The position numbers and the translations under genes were made by a program. Shown piece by piece: positions 36,060-47,082 of a DNA stretch of 64,000 bases (position 1 is the stretch's first letter; each line of letters starts with the position of its first letter). Location: contig JBAKBP010004425.1 in assembly GCA_037953745.1 (NCBI GenBank), forward strand, positions 62,001 to 126,000. Reading direction: 5' to 3'. The stretch comes from Lithodes maja (lineage: Eukaryota > Arthropoda > Malacostraca > Decapoda > Lithodidae). Below the pieces are notes generated by a model, which did no database searches, was not told where the DNA came from, and worked only from the letters and a program-made list of their open reading frames with translations.

Positions 36060-36375
36060 TGTGCCGAATCCTCTATGTTCGAATATTGTGTACACATTTA
36101 CTTGTCCTAGCTGTCAGGCGAGGTACATTGGATGCTCTATTCGTTCATAGAAAATCAGAGTATACGAACATATTGGAAAAAGCTATCGGACTGGCAAGTG
36201 TTTACAACGTATGCCATTCTCGGCTGTGCGAAATCATTCTCACCAAACAGATCACCCTTTCACAGATATAGATTTCGAAATAGTTGCTAGGTTTAGAATT
36301 ATCCCAATGATGCACTTGTAGGCGAAAAATTATTAATTAAGAGTCAAAATCCCGAAATCAATCTTGCCAATAATT
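36060..36375 (+). pseudogene. Penelope-like element C-terminus, GIY-YIG nuclease remnant
   Basis: 36085-36132 encodes IVYTFTCPSCQARYIG, the conserved start of the GIY-YIG endonuclease of Penelope-like elements, with the CPxC pair and the YIG box. After a stop and small shifts, other frames give a PFHRYRF-like piece (about 36255-36280) and then GEKLLIKSQNPEINLAN at about 36322-36375, the usual end of that domain. The nuclease cleaves target DNA for insertion; the reverse transcriptase half is absent, so the copy is 5'-truncated. Several lesions. Confidence 0.8.
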
Positions 36376-37150
36376 GCTAACGTCACTGCTTCACAGATCT
36401 ATATATTTGGTGTTTTGTATGTTTGTTTTTTTGGTTTTTGTTTTTTTTCTTCCCCCTTTTGTTTTATATTATTGCATTTCACCTTTGGGCACTTCTTGCC
36501 AAACTAATCAGTTTACATTGGTCACTTGTCCTTGTTGATCCCTTTCGTTAGTATCCCCCGAGTTTGGGTAAGTTTTGTGTTGATTGATTATTCATTTTCA
36601 GCATAGGTAGTATAAATAAATGAGTCAAATTGATTTTGGTCCGAAGTGTGAGTTGGTTGTTGATAATATTGTGGAGACATTTCTATTAGTATTTATAGTA
36701 GTTTGTTTAACGTTAATTTGGTAACATTTAATGTGGTTTCATGTAGAATCGTATTGCTGAAACCCTTTTGTTTCTTGGACAATGTTCTGAGTAAAGGACT
36801 TGTTTTTTGTTTTAGATTTAACCGGGAATCTCTCTTAAGTAAATTTGCCTTCTCTGATTGGTTAGTGTTCAATCTTAGCGTATTATTGTTTAATTTATAT
36901 TTACCTTATTTGCATAGATAAGTTCTTAATGTGTAAACTCAATTGTTATACATATTCATTGATTAGTTGCACTATTCACTATACACGTAAAATGTTCGTT
37001 GTCTTTATATATAAATATTACATTTTTTAGAACCCGTTCTTTTGTATGATTCTAGAGTGCATACTCTATCTTAGGTTTTGTATTGCTCCTGGAGATGGCT
37101 CCGTGAGGTGCCGAAAATTCGAAAAATATATTTCTAGATGTTTCCAGGCG
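36376..37150 (+). mobile_element. Penelope-like element 3' region
   Basis: AT- and T-rich sequence after the nuclease remnant. Near its end it has a hairpin flanked by GAAA (37097-37116), at the place where Penelope-like elements often carry hammerhead-type ribozymes. The (TA)n tract begins just after it. The 3' edge is not precisely defined. Confidence 0.5.
37089..37120 (+). ncRNA. Possible degenerate hammerhead ribozyme motif
   Basis: GGCTCC (37097-37102), loop GTGA, GGTGCC (37107-37112), then GAAA (37113-37116). This is the layout of hammerhead stem II followed by the conserved GAAA. The upstream conserved CUGANGA box is not exact (CTGGAGAT), and stems I and III were not confirmed. Treat as a candidate only. 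Confidence 0.3.
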
Positions 37151-37171
37151 TCTTTTCCTTCCTTATCCTTA

Positions 37172-37188
37172 TCCTATATATATATATA

Positions 37189-37259
<71 letters not shown>
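37172..37259. repeat. (TA)n microsatellite
   Basis: Nearly pure TA dinucleotide tract with one AATT interruption. Confidence 0.95.
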
Positions 37260-37262
<3 letters not shown>

Positions 37263-38490
37263 ATGCCCTGATTTTATGCAGGATTAACAATGGATACAGG
37301 TGAGTTCTACTCCACTGGGACTTCCGAGTTCATAATACGTACATATAAATAAAAGAAAGCAGAGGATAAGTATATCGCAAAATATGGTTTAATAATACAG
37401 CTTTATATCTCCTTCACTATATATGGAAAATAATCTGGACACATGGAACACGAATCACTACCAGTGAACAGTACTTAAGCTTATCACTAATTCCTAGCAC
37501 AGTCGCGGAAGTAGATGAGGAGCAGGTATTCTGTCCAACTGCACTTTTAATCGAGAAAGCTTTAACACTGGGGGATTATTGAGAGAGAAGTATTTCTAAG
37601 TAGTGGTGGTGAACACTATCACTTTCCTCAGGAATGTCATTGCGGGTCAAGTTCAAGGTCAACTGCCCCTAGTAGGTAGGTAGCCGTATCGCATAGAAAA
37701 CGTAGAGTCGATGAGGGACTCTGAAATATTTTCAAATAATCTTGCGGATTTTGGTAGAGTCGCTGACCTCTCAAAAATAGGTTAAAATGAAATAATTCGG
37801 AATCGAATCACTGTTTGATGGCTAATTGTTCTTCGGGATCACTCACACTGTAGGTACATATCATTCGTAGCTTCGTAACCTGATTATTAGTGCTTGTAGA
37901 GGATTTAAACTGTTAAAGGCACTTTTGGAAAGACTGTTTATTTCTGGAGAAAAACTTGGGTTTTTAGTTAGAGTCGCTGAACTCTTCAAAATCAGCTAAG
38001 TGTCGCTAATTCGGATTTTCACTTTTATAGGGTTAGATGTTCATGCTATTCGCTACGCTACTCGGGAAACTTATTATTTTCGCTCTACTCCGGGTATTTG
38101 GACTTAGAGGAATTTATTCACTTTTAGGGTACTTTTGAGGGACTCTATTTATTTCTCGCTCACTCGGCACTTTTCTACTTCTGGTCACTTTCTCTTCTTC
38201 TCTTGATATCTTCGGTGTGATAACTTCTCTGGTAATCCCTCCTGGTAGTGCTTAAGGAGGTGGTTGGCTCTCGTCTTCTGCTTCCCCGTGGGCTGTCTAG
38301 GTGGGCCGGCTGTGTGGAGTAGTTACAGATGGGTTGATTGGGCTGGAGATCTTAAGTATGGCTCCGTAACATATAGTAACCGTCGGGCGGAGGCGGATTA
38401 CAGTTTGGCACTATACCGAACTAACGCGAGTATTTCAGGGGTAGGAGTAACTACTAGATGATGAGAATATCAACCGTTGATGAAGTCCTG
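37260..38490. other. No gene; short hairpin words
   Basis: Contains several GAGTC/GACTC-type hairpins, for example AGAGTCGATGAGGGACTCT at about 37706-37724 and AGAGTCGCTGAACTCT at about 37971-37986. No coding motif. Confidence 0.5.
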
Positions 38491-38802
38491 TTAACTCCCC
38501 CAGACATATTATGTTCCAGTAAGTCCAAGCAGGCGGGAGCCCCAGGATCATTGCCACTGCCTCGCACTACACTCACAACAACACTGCGGCCGTTAGAATT
38601 ATCGCAGGAGGCTGAGGTTGCCACCAACGGTTTTATCGTATGGTAACTTATCGGACTTACTGAGCTCATATGACGCAAAATTGCGTCATAAACTTATTGG
38701 AGAGGTATAGAAATAAGTCCATATAATGCGATCGCATCATATGAGTTTTTGGTGGACTTATTCATATGACGCGATCGCGTCATATATGTCGCAAGGAGTT
38801 AA
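38491..38802. mobile_element. TTAA-flanked MITE family E with three palindromes
   Basis: TTAA at 38491-38494 and 38799-38802; inverted ends TTAACTCC. The right half holds three palindromic sites centred near 38680, 38732 and 38775, the last a perfect 22-bp palindrome built on GACGCGATCGCGTC. Confidence 0.72.
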
Positions 38803-39498
38803 GGTACTCTCAGGCTAGGATCTTAAATATCGAGTCTTATGTGGTCGATATCGGACGAACGCAGTAAGTTTAGTTCAAGTGTCCTTACTGTCTGTCCTGA
38901 TCCTGATCTTTATGAGAGGTTCGGAGGACCCGTGGCGGTGTTTAAACCTTTGAGTTACACGGTCGTGTGGGATGCCACAGACTCAGTGCACCAAGGACTT
39001 GTATCTGCAGAGTGCCCGTAAGGGTATCTCGCCAAGCCCTGTCTCTAACACAGCGGTCTCAGAGGCTTGAGACTACCTGTGCAGAGTGGTAGTGTCCACT
39101 TCCAATAGTAAAGAATGGAGAGGTCGGCAGGCCGGAGTCTCTTAGCTCTTCACTAGAGAAAAATGTAACCTTGCTATGGAGCCAATGTCACGTCGGCATG
39201 CCGAACGACGACAAAGTTCCTCGACAAGGACACTTTCGAACAAGTGTTCACTTGGACTCAGTAAAAACAGAGAGGTCGGCAGGCCGGAGTCTCTCCACTT
39301 TTACGAAGAAAAGTGAAGCCTGATAATAGAGACAATGTTCACGCTGGCATGCCAGACATCAACAGAGTTCCTTTATCAGGACACTTGTTCCTTACCACTC
39401 TAGAGAATATTGAGGACGGCAGGCCGTACATCTCAACTTCTTTTAGAGATGGTGCTGGGTGTGGGCTTTCCTTAGTGAGATTGACAAGCAGGAGCGGC
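38803..39498. repeat. Degenerate hairpin satellite, left part
   Basis: From about 39110 the words CGGCAGGCCG (39125, 39277, 39417) alternate with palindromes TCGGCATGCCGA (39193) and CTGGCATGCCAG (39344), period about 140-150 bp. Arms beside the first word stay complementary while changing in sequence. The array resumes at 45978 after the hAT element. 38803-39110 shows nothing. Confidence 0.7.
39491..39498. repeat. hAT target-site duplication, left
   Basis: GGAGCGGC, identical to 45970-45977. Confidence 0.92.
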
Positions 39499-39825
39499 CA
39501 TGGCCGGATTTAGATATGTGGAGGCCCTGGGCAGGCTCTGTGTGGAGGCCTCCCTTCATTGCAACATTTACAAAGGGTGGGGTGCCGAGCTAAGCGAGGC
39601 TGAACAGCTGGGGTGTCCGGAGGGGTGCTGTAAGCCCCCAGCCACGATTTTATTTTAATTTGAGGCTGTTTAGGAGCATTTTGAAGTAATAAGCATAGCT
39701 AAATTGAGAATTTTGAGAAAGTTAATTAGCTCTAGCAATGCATACAATAGAGAAGATTTATTATCATTGTCATATTTATAAGCAAAGTAAGCAATAGCTA
39801 CTATTTTCAACACCAGTCTGAATAT

Positions 39826-40480
39826 CTATGATACATATCTACAATATTCATGTCTCTGCAAATAAAACAAATAAATTATACAGTACCAATACTGTACCTT
39901 TAAATACAAAACTGTCAGTGGCACTTTACGAGACCTAGCCCTTGCAAAGTTTTTGATCATCTCATTGAAGTCAGTTTCTCTGAGGATGTCATATTCGATG
40001 CTCATCAAGGCCAGGTGGCTAAGCCTGTCATAACACATTGTAGTACGAAGTCTGTTTTTGATAATTTCATTTTACTGAAAGAACGTTCTCCACAGCAATT
40101 TGTGACCATGAATACCAAGTACATCCGCAGCATTATTTCAACATTTGGAAATGTATTTACAACTTTCTTGGACATCAACAGCTTGTAAAGGAAATGTGCC
40201 CTCCCTTTCTCAACATCTTCATCTTTGAGAAAATGAGTACAGAAGGCTGCAAACTGCACTAGCTCAACTCCAAGTGTTTGATCCAGATCATTCTTATACT
40301 CAGAAACCAATTTCGCTGCAACTGCTTCAATTTAATCACAATTCGATGATTCCAGTTTATCCAAGAATCCAAAAAGTGAACAGATTTTTTTCATAAGCCT
40401 TCAATCGTTGATCCAGTGAACTCAGGAGTTGATCAATTGCTGGAACAAAATTCTAAATGCAAAATGCTTCTGACTATACA
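39826..40480 (-). pseudogene. hAT transposase, C-terminal dimerisation part
   Basis: Begins with SSLDQRLKAYEK-like frames (40480-40320), then VSEYKNDLDQTLGVELVQFA, LRMYLVFMVTNCCGERSFSK (the hAT C-terminal dimerisation block with the ERSFS word), then after a 1-nt shift near 40035-40060 a CYDRLSHLALMSIEYDI block and DFNEMIKNFARAR. It continues the middle part at 44003-44530 across the nested LINE. A stop near 40335 is a further lesion. Confidence 0.85.
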
Positions 40481-40689
40481 AAGTACAAAGGAGTACAAAG
40501 GAAATCAAGCAACAACAGTTCTAGTGACCCTTCTAGGTTGCTTGTCCTCCAAAACACTGAGGATCAAGTGTCCAAACAGTGGTTTAGAGTGGGTAAGGGA
40601 ACATTGGAAAGGGAACTACTGCCCTGGAACTAATGTCTGTGGCAGGACTAGGAAGTTAGTAGGGGACATATGGGTTAGTAACTGAGGGG

Positions 40690-43574
40690 AGGATAAAATA
40701 AATGTTTTCATTTACAAACGCAGTCAGTCGCGGGTTTGATGCGAGATATTTGTCTAGGCGGAGTTTAAATGAATCAACGGTGCTGCAGTCTATAACGTCT
40801 CGGGGAAGCCCATTCCACAAGTTGACAATTCGATTGAAGAAGAAATTCTTAGATTCGTGTGAGTTAAAAGATTTACCAATAATTTTGCAACCGTTTCCCC
40901 GCGTGTAATTAGATTGGTCGATAGTGAAGTACTTAATACAGTTCATATTGTCGATGCATTTGATGATTTTGAACACTTGAATTAAGTCACCTCTTAATCT
41001 GCGCTGGGTTAAAGGAAATATATTTAATTCTCTAAGATGCTCTTCGTATGATTTGTTCTTTAGGCTAGGTATCATTTTGGTAACTCTACGTTGAACTCGT
41101 TCTAGCTTTTTATGTCTTTTTGGTAATAAGGGCACCAGGATTGAACGCAGTATTCCAGAAGAGGGCGGACTAAGGAATTGTAAAGGGTTAGGATAACGTC
41201 TTTGGATTTATGCTCAAATGACCTGCCTATAAAGCCAATTATTTTGTTTGCCTTCTTAACAACTTCTGAACATTGTTGACTCAGTTTTAGATTACTCGAT
41301 ATTGTTACTCCCAGATCGGTTTCTCTGTTTACATTCTTAAGCTGAGTGCCATTCATCGAATAGTTTGCTTTCTCATTTTGGTATCCGATAATTATGTAGT
41401 ACTTTACATTTATCCGCATTGAAACTCATTTGCCAAATTTGGGCCCAACATGACAATTTATCTAGATTGTGTTGCATATCGTCAACTTGTTCTTTTGAGA
41501 GTACGCTATTTGCAATTTTTGTATCGTCAGCAAATTTTGAGATTGTACAGGTGAGACCCTCATCTATGTCGTTGATGTAAATTAGAAAGATAATTGGTCC
41601 TAGTACCGATCCATGGGGTACCCCGCTACTTACATTGGTCCATTTAGATGCCTTACCGTTTATGACTACTCTTTGCTTTCTGTCACTGAGCCAATTTTCT
41701 ATCCATTTCAACACACCGTCTTGTATTCCATGCGCTTTTAGTTTTAGCAGTAAACGTTTGTGGGGAACTTTGTCAAAGGCCTTTTGAAAATCAAGGTATA
41801 TAATATCTACAGCTTTACTCTCATCGTAGAGGTTGAGGATATCGTGGAAGAAGTCTAAGAGGTTTGTTAAACAGGAACGTTTTTTACGAAAGCCGTGTTG
41901 AGTATCTTTAAGTATGTTATTTTCCTCTAAGTGATTTACGAGTCTGTCTCTTATGACCGTTTCTAGCATTTTACATACAACTGAGGTTAAGCTAATTGGA
42001 CGATAGTTACGGGGTAGGGATTTGCTGCCTTTTTTTAATATCGGTGTTACGTTGGCAATCTTCCACTGATCAGGCATAGTTCCAGTCTGCAAGGATTTAT
42101 TGAATAGTAATGTCAGTGGTTTGGAGAGCTCATCCTTAGCTTCCTTTAGAACTCTAGGCGAGATTGTATCAGGTCCAGGCGTTTTATTTACCTTGAGTTT
42201 TATCTAAACAATTCAATACTTCTCTCTCTGTAACGGTGATGTTACTTAGAACATCTGAATTATCAATCTGAATCGGCGATGCTGTAGGGATATCACTGAG
42301 GTCTTCTGTTGTAAAAACTGATGCAAAGAAGGTATTGAGGGCATTAATCATTTGTACTTCGTCTTTGGTGTATTCTCCATTTTCATCGACTAACGGTCCA
42401 ACAGTTGAAGTAACTACTTTTTTCTTTCTGATATAACTATAGAATTCTTTCGGGTTTGTTTTACTTTGATTCGCAATATGTAACTCTAAGGTCTTTTTAC
42501 TTTGCTTAATTACATTTTTGGCTTTGCGTCGTAGCTCTACAAATTTCACCTCGTTCTTCGTCATTTCATGAGGATTATAATCTATCATTAGCAAATTTTT
42601 TAGCAAGCAGTCAGTTTGAAATATCTTTATTCCACCATTTGGGCTTATTATTATGGCCTGGACGCCGTATTTTCGATGGTATGCAGTCTTGCACTGCTTT
42701 TAGGTAAGTGGTTTCGAATAACTTCCAAGATGTATTTATCACGTTATTGTTAATTAAAAAACTCCAGTCAGATTCTTTAAACATAGCTCTAAGTTTATGA
42801 AAGTTTGCTTTCTTGAAATTAGGAACTTTTTGGTTCGTTACTAGTAAAGTTTAAAGTGAAAGTTATCCTACGATGGTCGCTGTTACTGAATTCATCACCA
42901 ACATTCAAATTCTCTATTAATTCTTCTTTTGTTACAAGTACAATGTCAAGAACGTTATTACCACGGGTCGGTGTTCGAACAAATTGATAAAGCGAACTCT
43001 CTTGCAAGTTCGTATGCAAGTCATGTCCGGATTGTGAAGTAAGAGTATCGCCCCACTTGGTCACAGGTAAATTAAAGTCGCCAAAAATTACGGTATCTTG
43101 TGAGTTACTAACATCTGCAATTTGTTCGTAAATTTCTCGGTCAGTTTGCACTGATTGAGCTGGAGGTCTGTATATTAACGCAAGCATTATTTTTGTACCT
43201 TTATTATTCTTTATTAGCACAAAAGATGTGTCGACGTTCACAATTTGAGGTTTTGACAAGAGGGTAGGGTTAAGACTTTCTTTGATATAAAGTAAAACGC
43301 CACCTCCATTTCGATTTATTCGGCTTTTCTCAAACATTACATAACCGGGAAGTGAATACTCTGCTAAAACGTCTCTATCTTCTGTATTGAGCCAAGATTC
43401 TGTTATGCCAATCACATCATAATTTTCTGTAAACACTAGCTCCTCTAAATCTGAAAATTTATTGCGTATGCTACGAGCGTTTGTATAGAAAACCTTTAAA
43501 TTTGTTATTTTAGAACTCACGGAACACTCTTTAATAATATTGTTGGTTCTTGTCGGATCTACATGTATGTTCAT
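40690..43574 (-). pseudogene. LINE family 1 ORF2 (copy 2)
   Basis: Starts at a true ATG (43574) 84 bp after the ORF1 stop. The endonuclease comes first: VFYTNARSIRNKFSDLEELV, ITESWLNTED, ALIYRPPA, GDFNLPVTKW and SDHRRITF. Then RT with the same boxes as the other copies, including KFADDTK, and the C-terminal WNGLPRDVIDCSTVDSFKL. Breaks: a deletion of about 14 bp near 42830, a frameshift near 42607, a 1-nt change near 42195 and others near 41395 and 41120. The whole protein would be about 960 residues. Confidence 0.9.
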
Positions 43575-43657
43575 GGCTGTCCTCGGTCCTCACTGTCTCC
43601 GGTCCTTATCGCTGGTGGTCCTCGGTTGCCTCTGTTTTTTGCTTGGCGTTGGATGAT

Positions 43658-44000
43658 TTATGTCACTGCTGCTTCTTCTCGGATGGCGTTTTTTGATCCA
43701 TGGCTGCGTACTGCTTCGTGTAGGAGACGACCCATGCGTGCTGAACCCACAGGGTTTAGATGAGTGCCATCCTTGCGGAACAGAGTACGCTGGTTATAGA
43801 TATTATCCCAGAGGTTGATGAATTCAACTTCTTCCTTCAGACACAAATATTTTAGTCGGCTATTTGTGCTGAAGGCCTTGTCGTAGAATTTGTCAGGTGC
43901 ATCGATCTTGGGGAGAATGCCTGAGATGATGATATTCCTTGACTTGTTGTTGTAGTGCTGGATCATCTTGCGATATTTCTCCATCAACTCTTCAACTGTG
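43658..44000 (-). pseudogene. LINE family 1 ORF1, C-terminal half (copy 2)
   Basis: C-terminal part of the SGNH-hydrolase ORF1: VEELMEKYRKMIQHYNNK, ISGILPKIDAPDKFYD and KDGTHLNPVGSARMGRLL with the Asp-His block. The nucleophile GDSMVR block is lost by 5' truncation near 44003. Confidence 0.85.
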
Positions 44001-44002
44001 AG

Positions 44003-44530
44003 AGGGATGCTTCTTCAGATCGTCCATAATCCAATGGATCGAGTCATACATTACGTTGGCACTTGCGTGTCTGTGAATAATCCTCGGTTCCGGACAATTC
44101 CTTCCCCTTCTCCTCATAAACATGGAAGCAATCTCGTTTTTCACGTACAAAACATTCCAAGGACTTCAACATTGCGACTACTGTGTTCAAATCAAGTTTA
44201 GGATCTTCCAATGCGTGGCGTGTGGCGCATCAACTCTGCTAAGAATGTCATGCCAAAATACAACATAAATGGCTGTCTCTAGCTTGCCCATCCTTTCAAG
44301 GAGACCACTGGCTTCATAACGAGCTTTGCTCATCTCATTCTTATCTCTAGTTATTTTAGCAAGGGCTTGACGGATTGGGACATATCCTTGGACAACTACT
44401 TTCACTGCAACTGCTCGACAGGACCATCTTGTTGTAGAAATCCTCTTTGGTACAGACACTGGGCCATATTCTACATTTTGCAGTAAATCGCTAAGAATTG
44501 CATAACGGCGTGTAGAAGCTGTGAAGAACA
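44003..44530 (-). pseudogene. hAT transposase, middle part (ZMYM1-like)
   Basis: Starts FFTASTRRYAILSDLLQ, then STTRWSCRAVAVK, the TRWxxR block typical of hAT transposases of the type related to zinc-finger MYM protein 1, then a helical stretch to about 44187. Beyond that the protein continues with a frameshift (DPKLDLN and NVMYDSIHWIMDDLKK in other frames) to about 44003, where the LINE starts. The N-terminal zinc finger is absent: homology stops where the type-3 LINE fragment begins. Confidence 0.8.
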
Positions 44531-44975
44531 CAGAGTATGGGTGGGATTGTGTTGCAAGATGGGTGCAACGTGCTCTACGAAGAGGGGGTGGTATACACTG
44601 AGAGAGCTCTGAGGAACACTGATTATTGTAGTAGCGGTAGAATAGTGAGAGAGATGCAAGTTCATGCAACATTGTGGCAAAGAGGGAGAGACTGGAGAGA
44701 ATTGGTGCGTGGGCGTGAGTTAATGAGACAGAAGGCTTTCTTTTCTACTTTGTCTAGAAGTGCTGTGTGAGAGGATCATCCTCCCCACACGTGTGAACAA
44801 TACTCAATACATGGATGCACTGTACCCCTGTACAGAGCAAGAAGCTGCGCAGGGGTAAAGAATCCCCGGAGGCGGTTGAGCACACCCAGCTTCTGGGAAG
44901 CGGTTCTAGCATGAGTGGTGATATGATCTTTCCAAGAGAGATCAGAAGAAAAGTATAGAAGTAAGCCCAATATAT
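44530..44975 (-). pseudogene. Type-3 LINE RT C-terminus fragment
   Basis: 44979-44776 encodes LSWKDHITTHARTASQKLGV and YRGTVHPCIEYCSHVWGG; after a shift, 44672-44530 encodes LASLSLFYRYYNNQCSSELS and a PPPLRRARCTHLATQSHPYS block. Same family as 16619-19145. It joins directly to hAT transposase sequence at about 44530. Confidence 0.82.
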
Positions 44976-44979
44976 TCAA

Positions 44980-45969
44980 AAATTTGAGCTCACTGCCTAG
45001 AAAATTTGGTTAATATGAAACTTACTGACGGGAGTTACTTTCTAGGTTAATTTTTGTATGAGTGTTTTTCTTGTATACATGAATTTTATGCAACTTTGAC
45101 CTAAACCACTGGCTACAGCCTACAGTCAATGCCTACCTAAAAATGATATCAAATTACACTAGGCTAGTTAGGCACTTAGGCAGCGGCTGTTGGATTCCGA
45201 TTAAGCCATCAAGGGGATCAAGCAACACTAGCTATACAGTTGAATATAAGATAAATAAGCAGTAGAGACGAACGCAAAATACATAAATATATCAAGACAA
45301 ACTGTTGGCTAGCTAGCCACAATGTCACTCACTCCCAATGTTCTGCCTCCCTCCACTAAACCTCATCGTTGGTGCACTTCCCTAATGCCTGTGAATATTC
45401 CATGTTATATAAATTGATCATGGAATTAATAGAAACGGTCATTAAAGTGATACATTTACGTAAATTTCATAAAATGAAACTCCCAACTTACTTGCCAGCA
45501 ACCCCCTCCAGCCCTCCTAGCTGATGTCAACAAACAGCATTCAATGTTAGAGAGAAAACAATAATCATCTGTTATTATTTTTTCTCAATGTTATTATTCT
45601 CTACCATTCAAAAGTAAAACAAATATGCTACATATAATTGTGTATTTTCAGCAACACAGAATTAATAGTGTAGACACTATTATAAAATATGCGCTTCATA
45701 GAAAACGAGGTGGTCATAAATTTCAAGGATAAACTATTTAATAATACGTTCTCATACTGAACGAATGGATTTATAAAAATTCTTTCAAAATCTTTGCTCC
45801 TCTTTTTAAAAAATATATTGAGGATATAAATAAACAAAGCAGTAATAACTAAATAACTAAATTAAGAGAAAATTTGTAATATGTGGATGCCCCCAGTTTG
45901 GCAGTTTGTCCCAGCTTGTGGAGGCCCCTGGGCAGCTGCCCACTTTGCCCACTCCTAAATCCGGCCCTG
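44980..45969. other. hAT non-coding end region
   Basis: AT-rich sequence between the LINE fragment and the right TIR; no transposase N-terminus or other gene found. Confidence 0.6.
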
Positions 45970-45977
45970 GGAGCGGC
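45970..45977. repeat. hAT target-site duplication, right
   Basis: GGAGCGGC, identical to 39491-39498. Confidence 0.92.
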
Positions 45978-46400
45978 AGGCCGGTTTCCTCCTTCCCAAC
46001 CTCAGAATCAAGAAGAGAGAGCGGCAGGCCGGTAACTCTCTTCCTAACCCTTTAGGAAAGTTGGTCCTAGCTCAGCAGCTGTGTATCTCACTGGCATGCC
46101 AGATGAGGACAAAGTTCATGGGACAGGCCACAGTTATCGGTAACTTGTAGTCTAAGAAGAAATTTTCTGGCAGGCTGTACGCTTTCCCACTAAACTAGCT
46201 AGGAACCGCCTAAGTAGGGTCTCTATGTAAGCTGGGCAAGCCTCTGGCTAACAAAGATCCCTAGTATAGGGTTTTTACTCACAGACAGTGTATTTGAGCT
46301 TTCGGCAGGCCGTCAGTCCAACTGAATGGAGGGTAATCTTATAAGACTTCATAAGGTGGCATGCCAGAACTTTTGAAGCCTCAAAATTGCTTGTCTTTCC
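45978..46400. repeat. Degenerate hairpin satellite, right part
   Basis: CGGCAGGCCG words at 46022 and 46303 (variant TGGCAGGCTG near 46168) and palindromes CTGGCATGCCAG at 46091 and TGGCATGCCA at about 46357. Continues the array at 39110-39490. Joining the two flanks rebuilds one more CGGCAGGCCG hairpin at the hAT target. Confidence 0.7.
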
Positions 46401-47082
46401 TCAGAAATCCTGAACTTGCATTGAGGATTACTGAGTGCACTCCCCCGGTACCTCTAGGATGGTAAGGGCATGAGGAGGTATCACAGATGGGGTCCTTGAG
46501 CCCTTCTTGTTCTGCTGGTCAAGGTCTCCCTCAATACAATAATATTACTCGGTGCTGGGGTGATGAGTAAGGTCAATTATAGCTCCTAGAGTAGGTTACT
46601 TTATCAAAGGTTAATTATAAATTCATAGGGGGTCTATATAAACTCAATAGAACTCTGGAAAACAATAATAGTGAGTAAAGGGAATGAATTCTGAAATTCG
46701 GGCTCTCAGGGAGGATTAGTGGTGTCGGGTGCATCTAAGGTGTGTCGAGCGCACCGGACAGGTGAGGGCGATGATGCGTGCATGACAGCGTTTACCCTTC
46801 TCTCTCCTTCTCGTCGTGGTGGCTGGTGGATTTTACTACGGATCTTTGTTGGTAGTAATTTTGGGTATAAAAATATATAAATCTCCCTCTGCATTGCGTT
46901 GTCTAAAGGAGTGTGTACGTATACAACCTTCCTGGTTCGGGTTGGCAGGCCTGGGTGTACACACAGGTATTTAAACGTAAGGAGTGCCTTCTCTCGGGGC
47001 GCAGAAGACCTCCCACGTTGTTTGTACGTGGAGACAATTAGGTACAGGGTATTCTTATTTAGAAAGAAGCATGTGTGGGTTG
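46401..47082. other. No gene seen
   Basis: A 144-codon minus frame (46706-47140) runs into the LTR and has no recognised domain. Confidence 0.5.

Larger units (their letters stand above)
40481..44003 (-). mobile_element. CR1-like LINE family 1, copy 2 (5'-truncated in ORF1)
   Basis: Tail TACAAAGGAG plus TACAAAGGAA at 40484-40503, 3' UTR, ORF2 (40656-43574) and the C-terminal half of ORF1 (43658-44000). Inserted in the hAT transposase gene, which resumes on both sides. No clear target duplication. Confidence 0.9.
39499..45969 (-). mobile_element. hAT transposon with TIRs, perfect 8-bp TSD and nested LINEs
   Basis: Left end CATGGCCGGATTTAG, right end (inverted) CAGGGCCGGATTTAGG, flanked by identical 8-bp repeats GGAGCGGC: full hAT diagnostics. 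It contains minus-strand transposase pieces at 44003-44530 and 39826-40480. These are separated by a family-1 LINE (40481-44003), and a type-3 LINE fragment (44530-44975) abuts the upstream piece. Without the LINEs the element would be about 2.5 kb, and its transposase N-terminus is missing. Confidence 0.92.
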
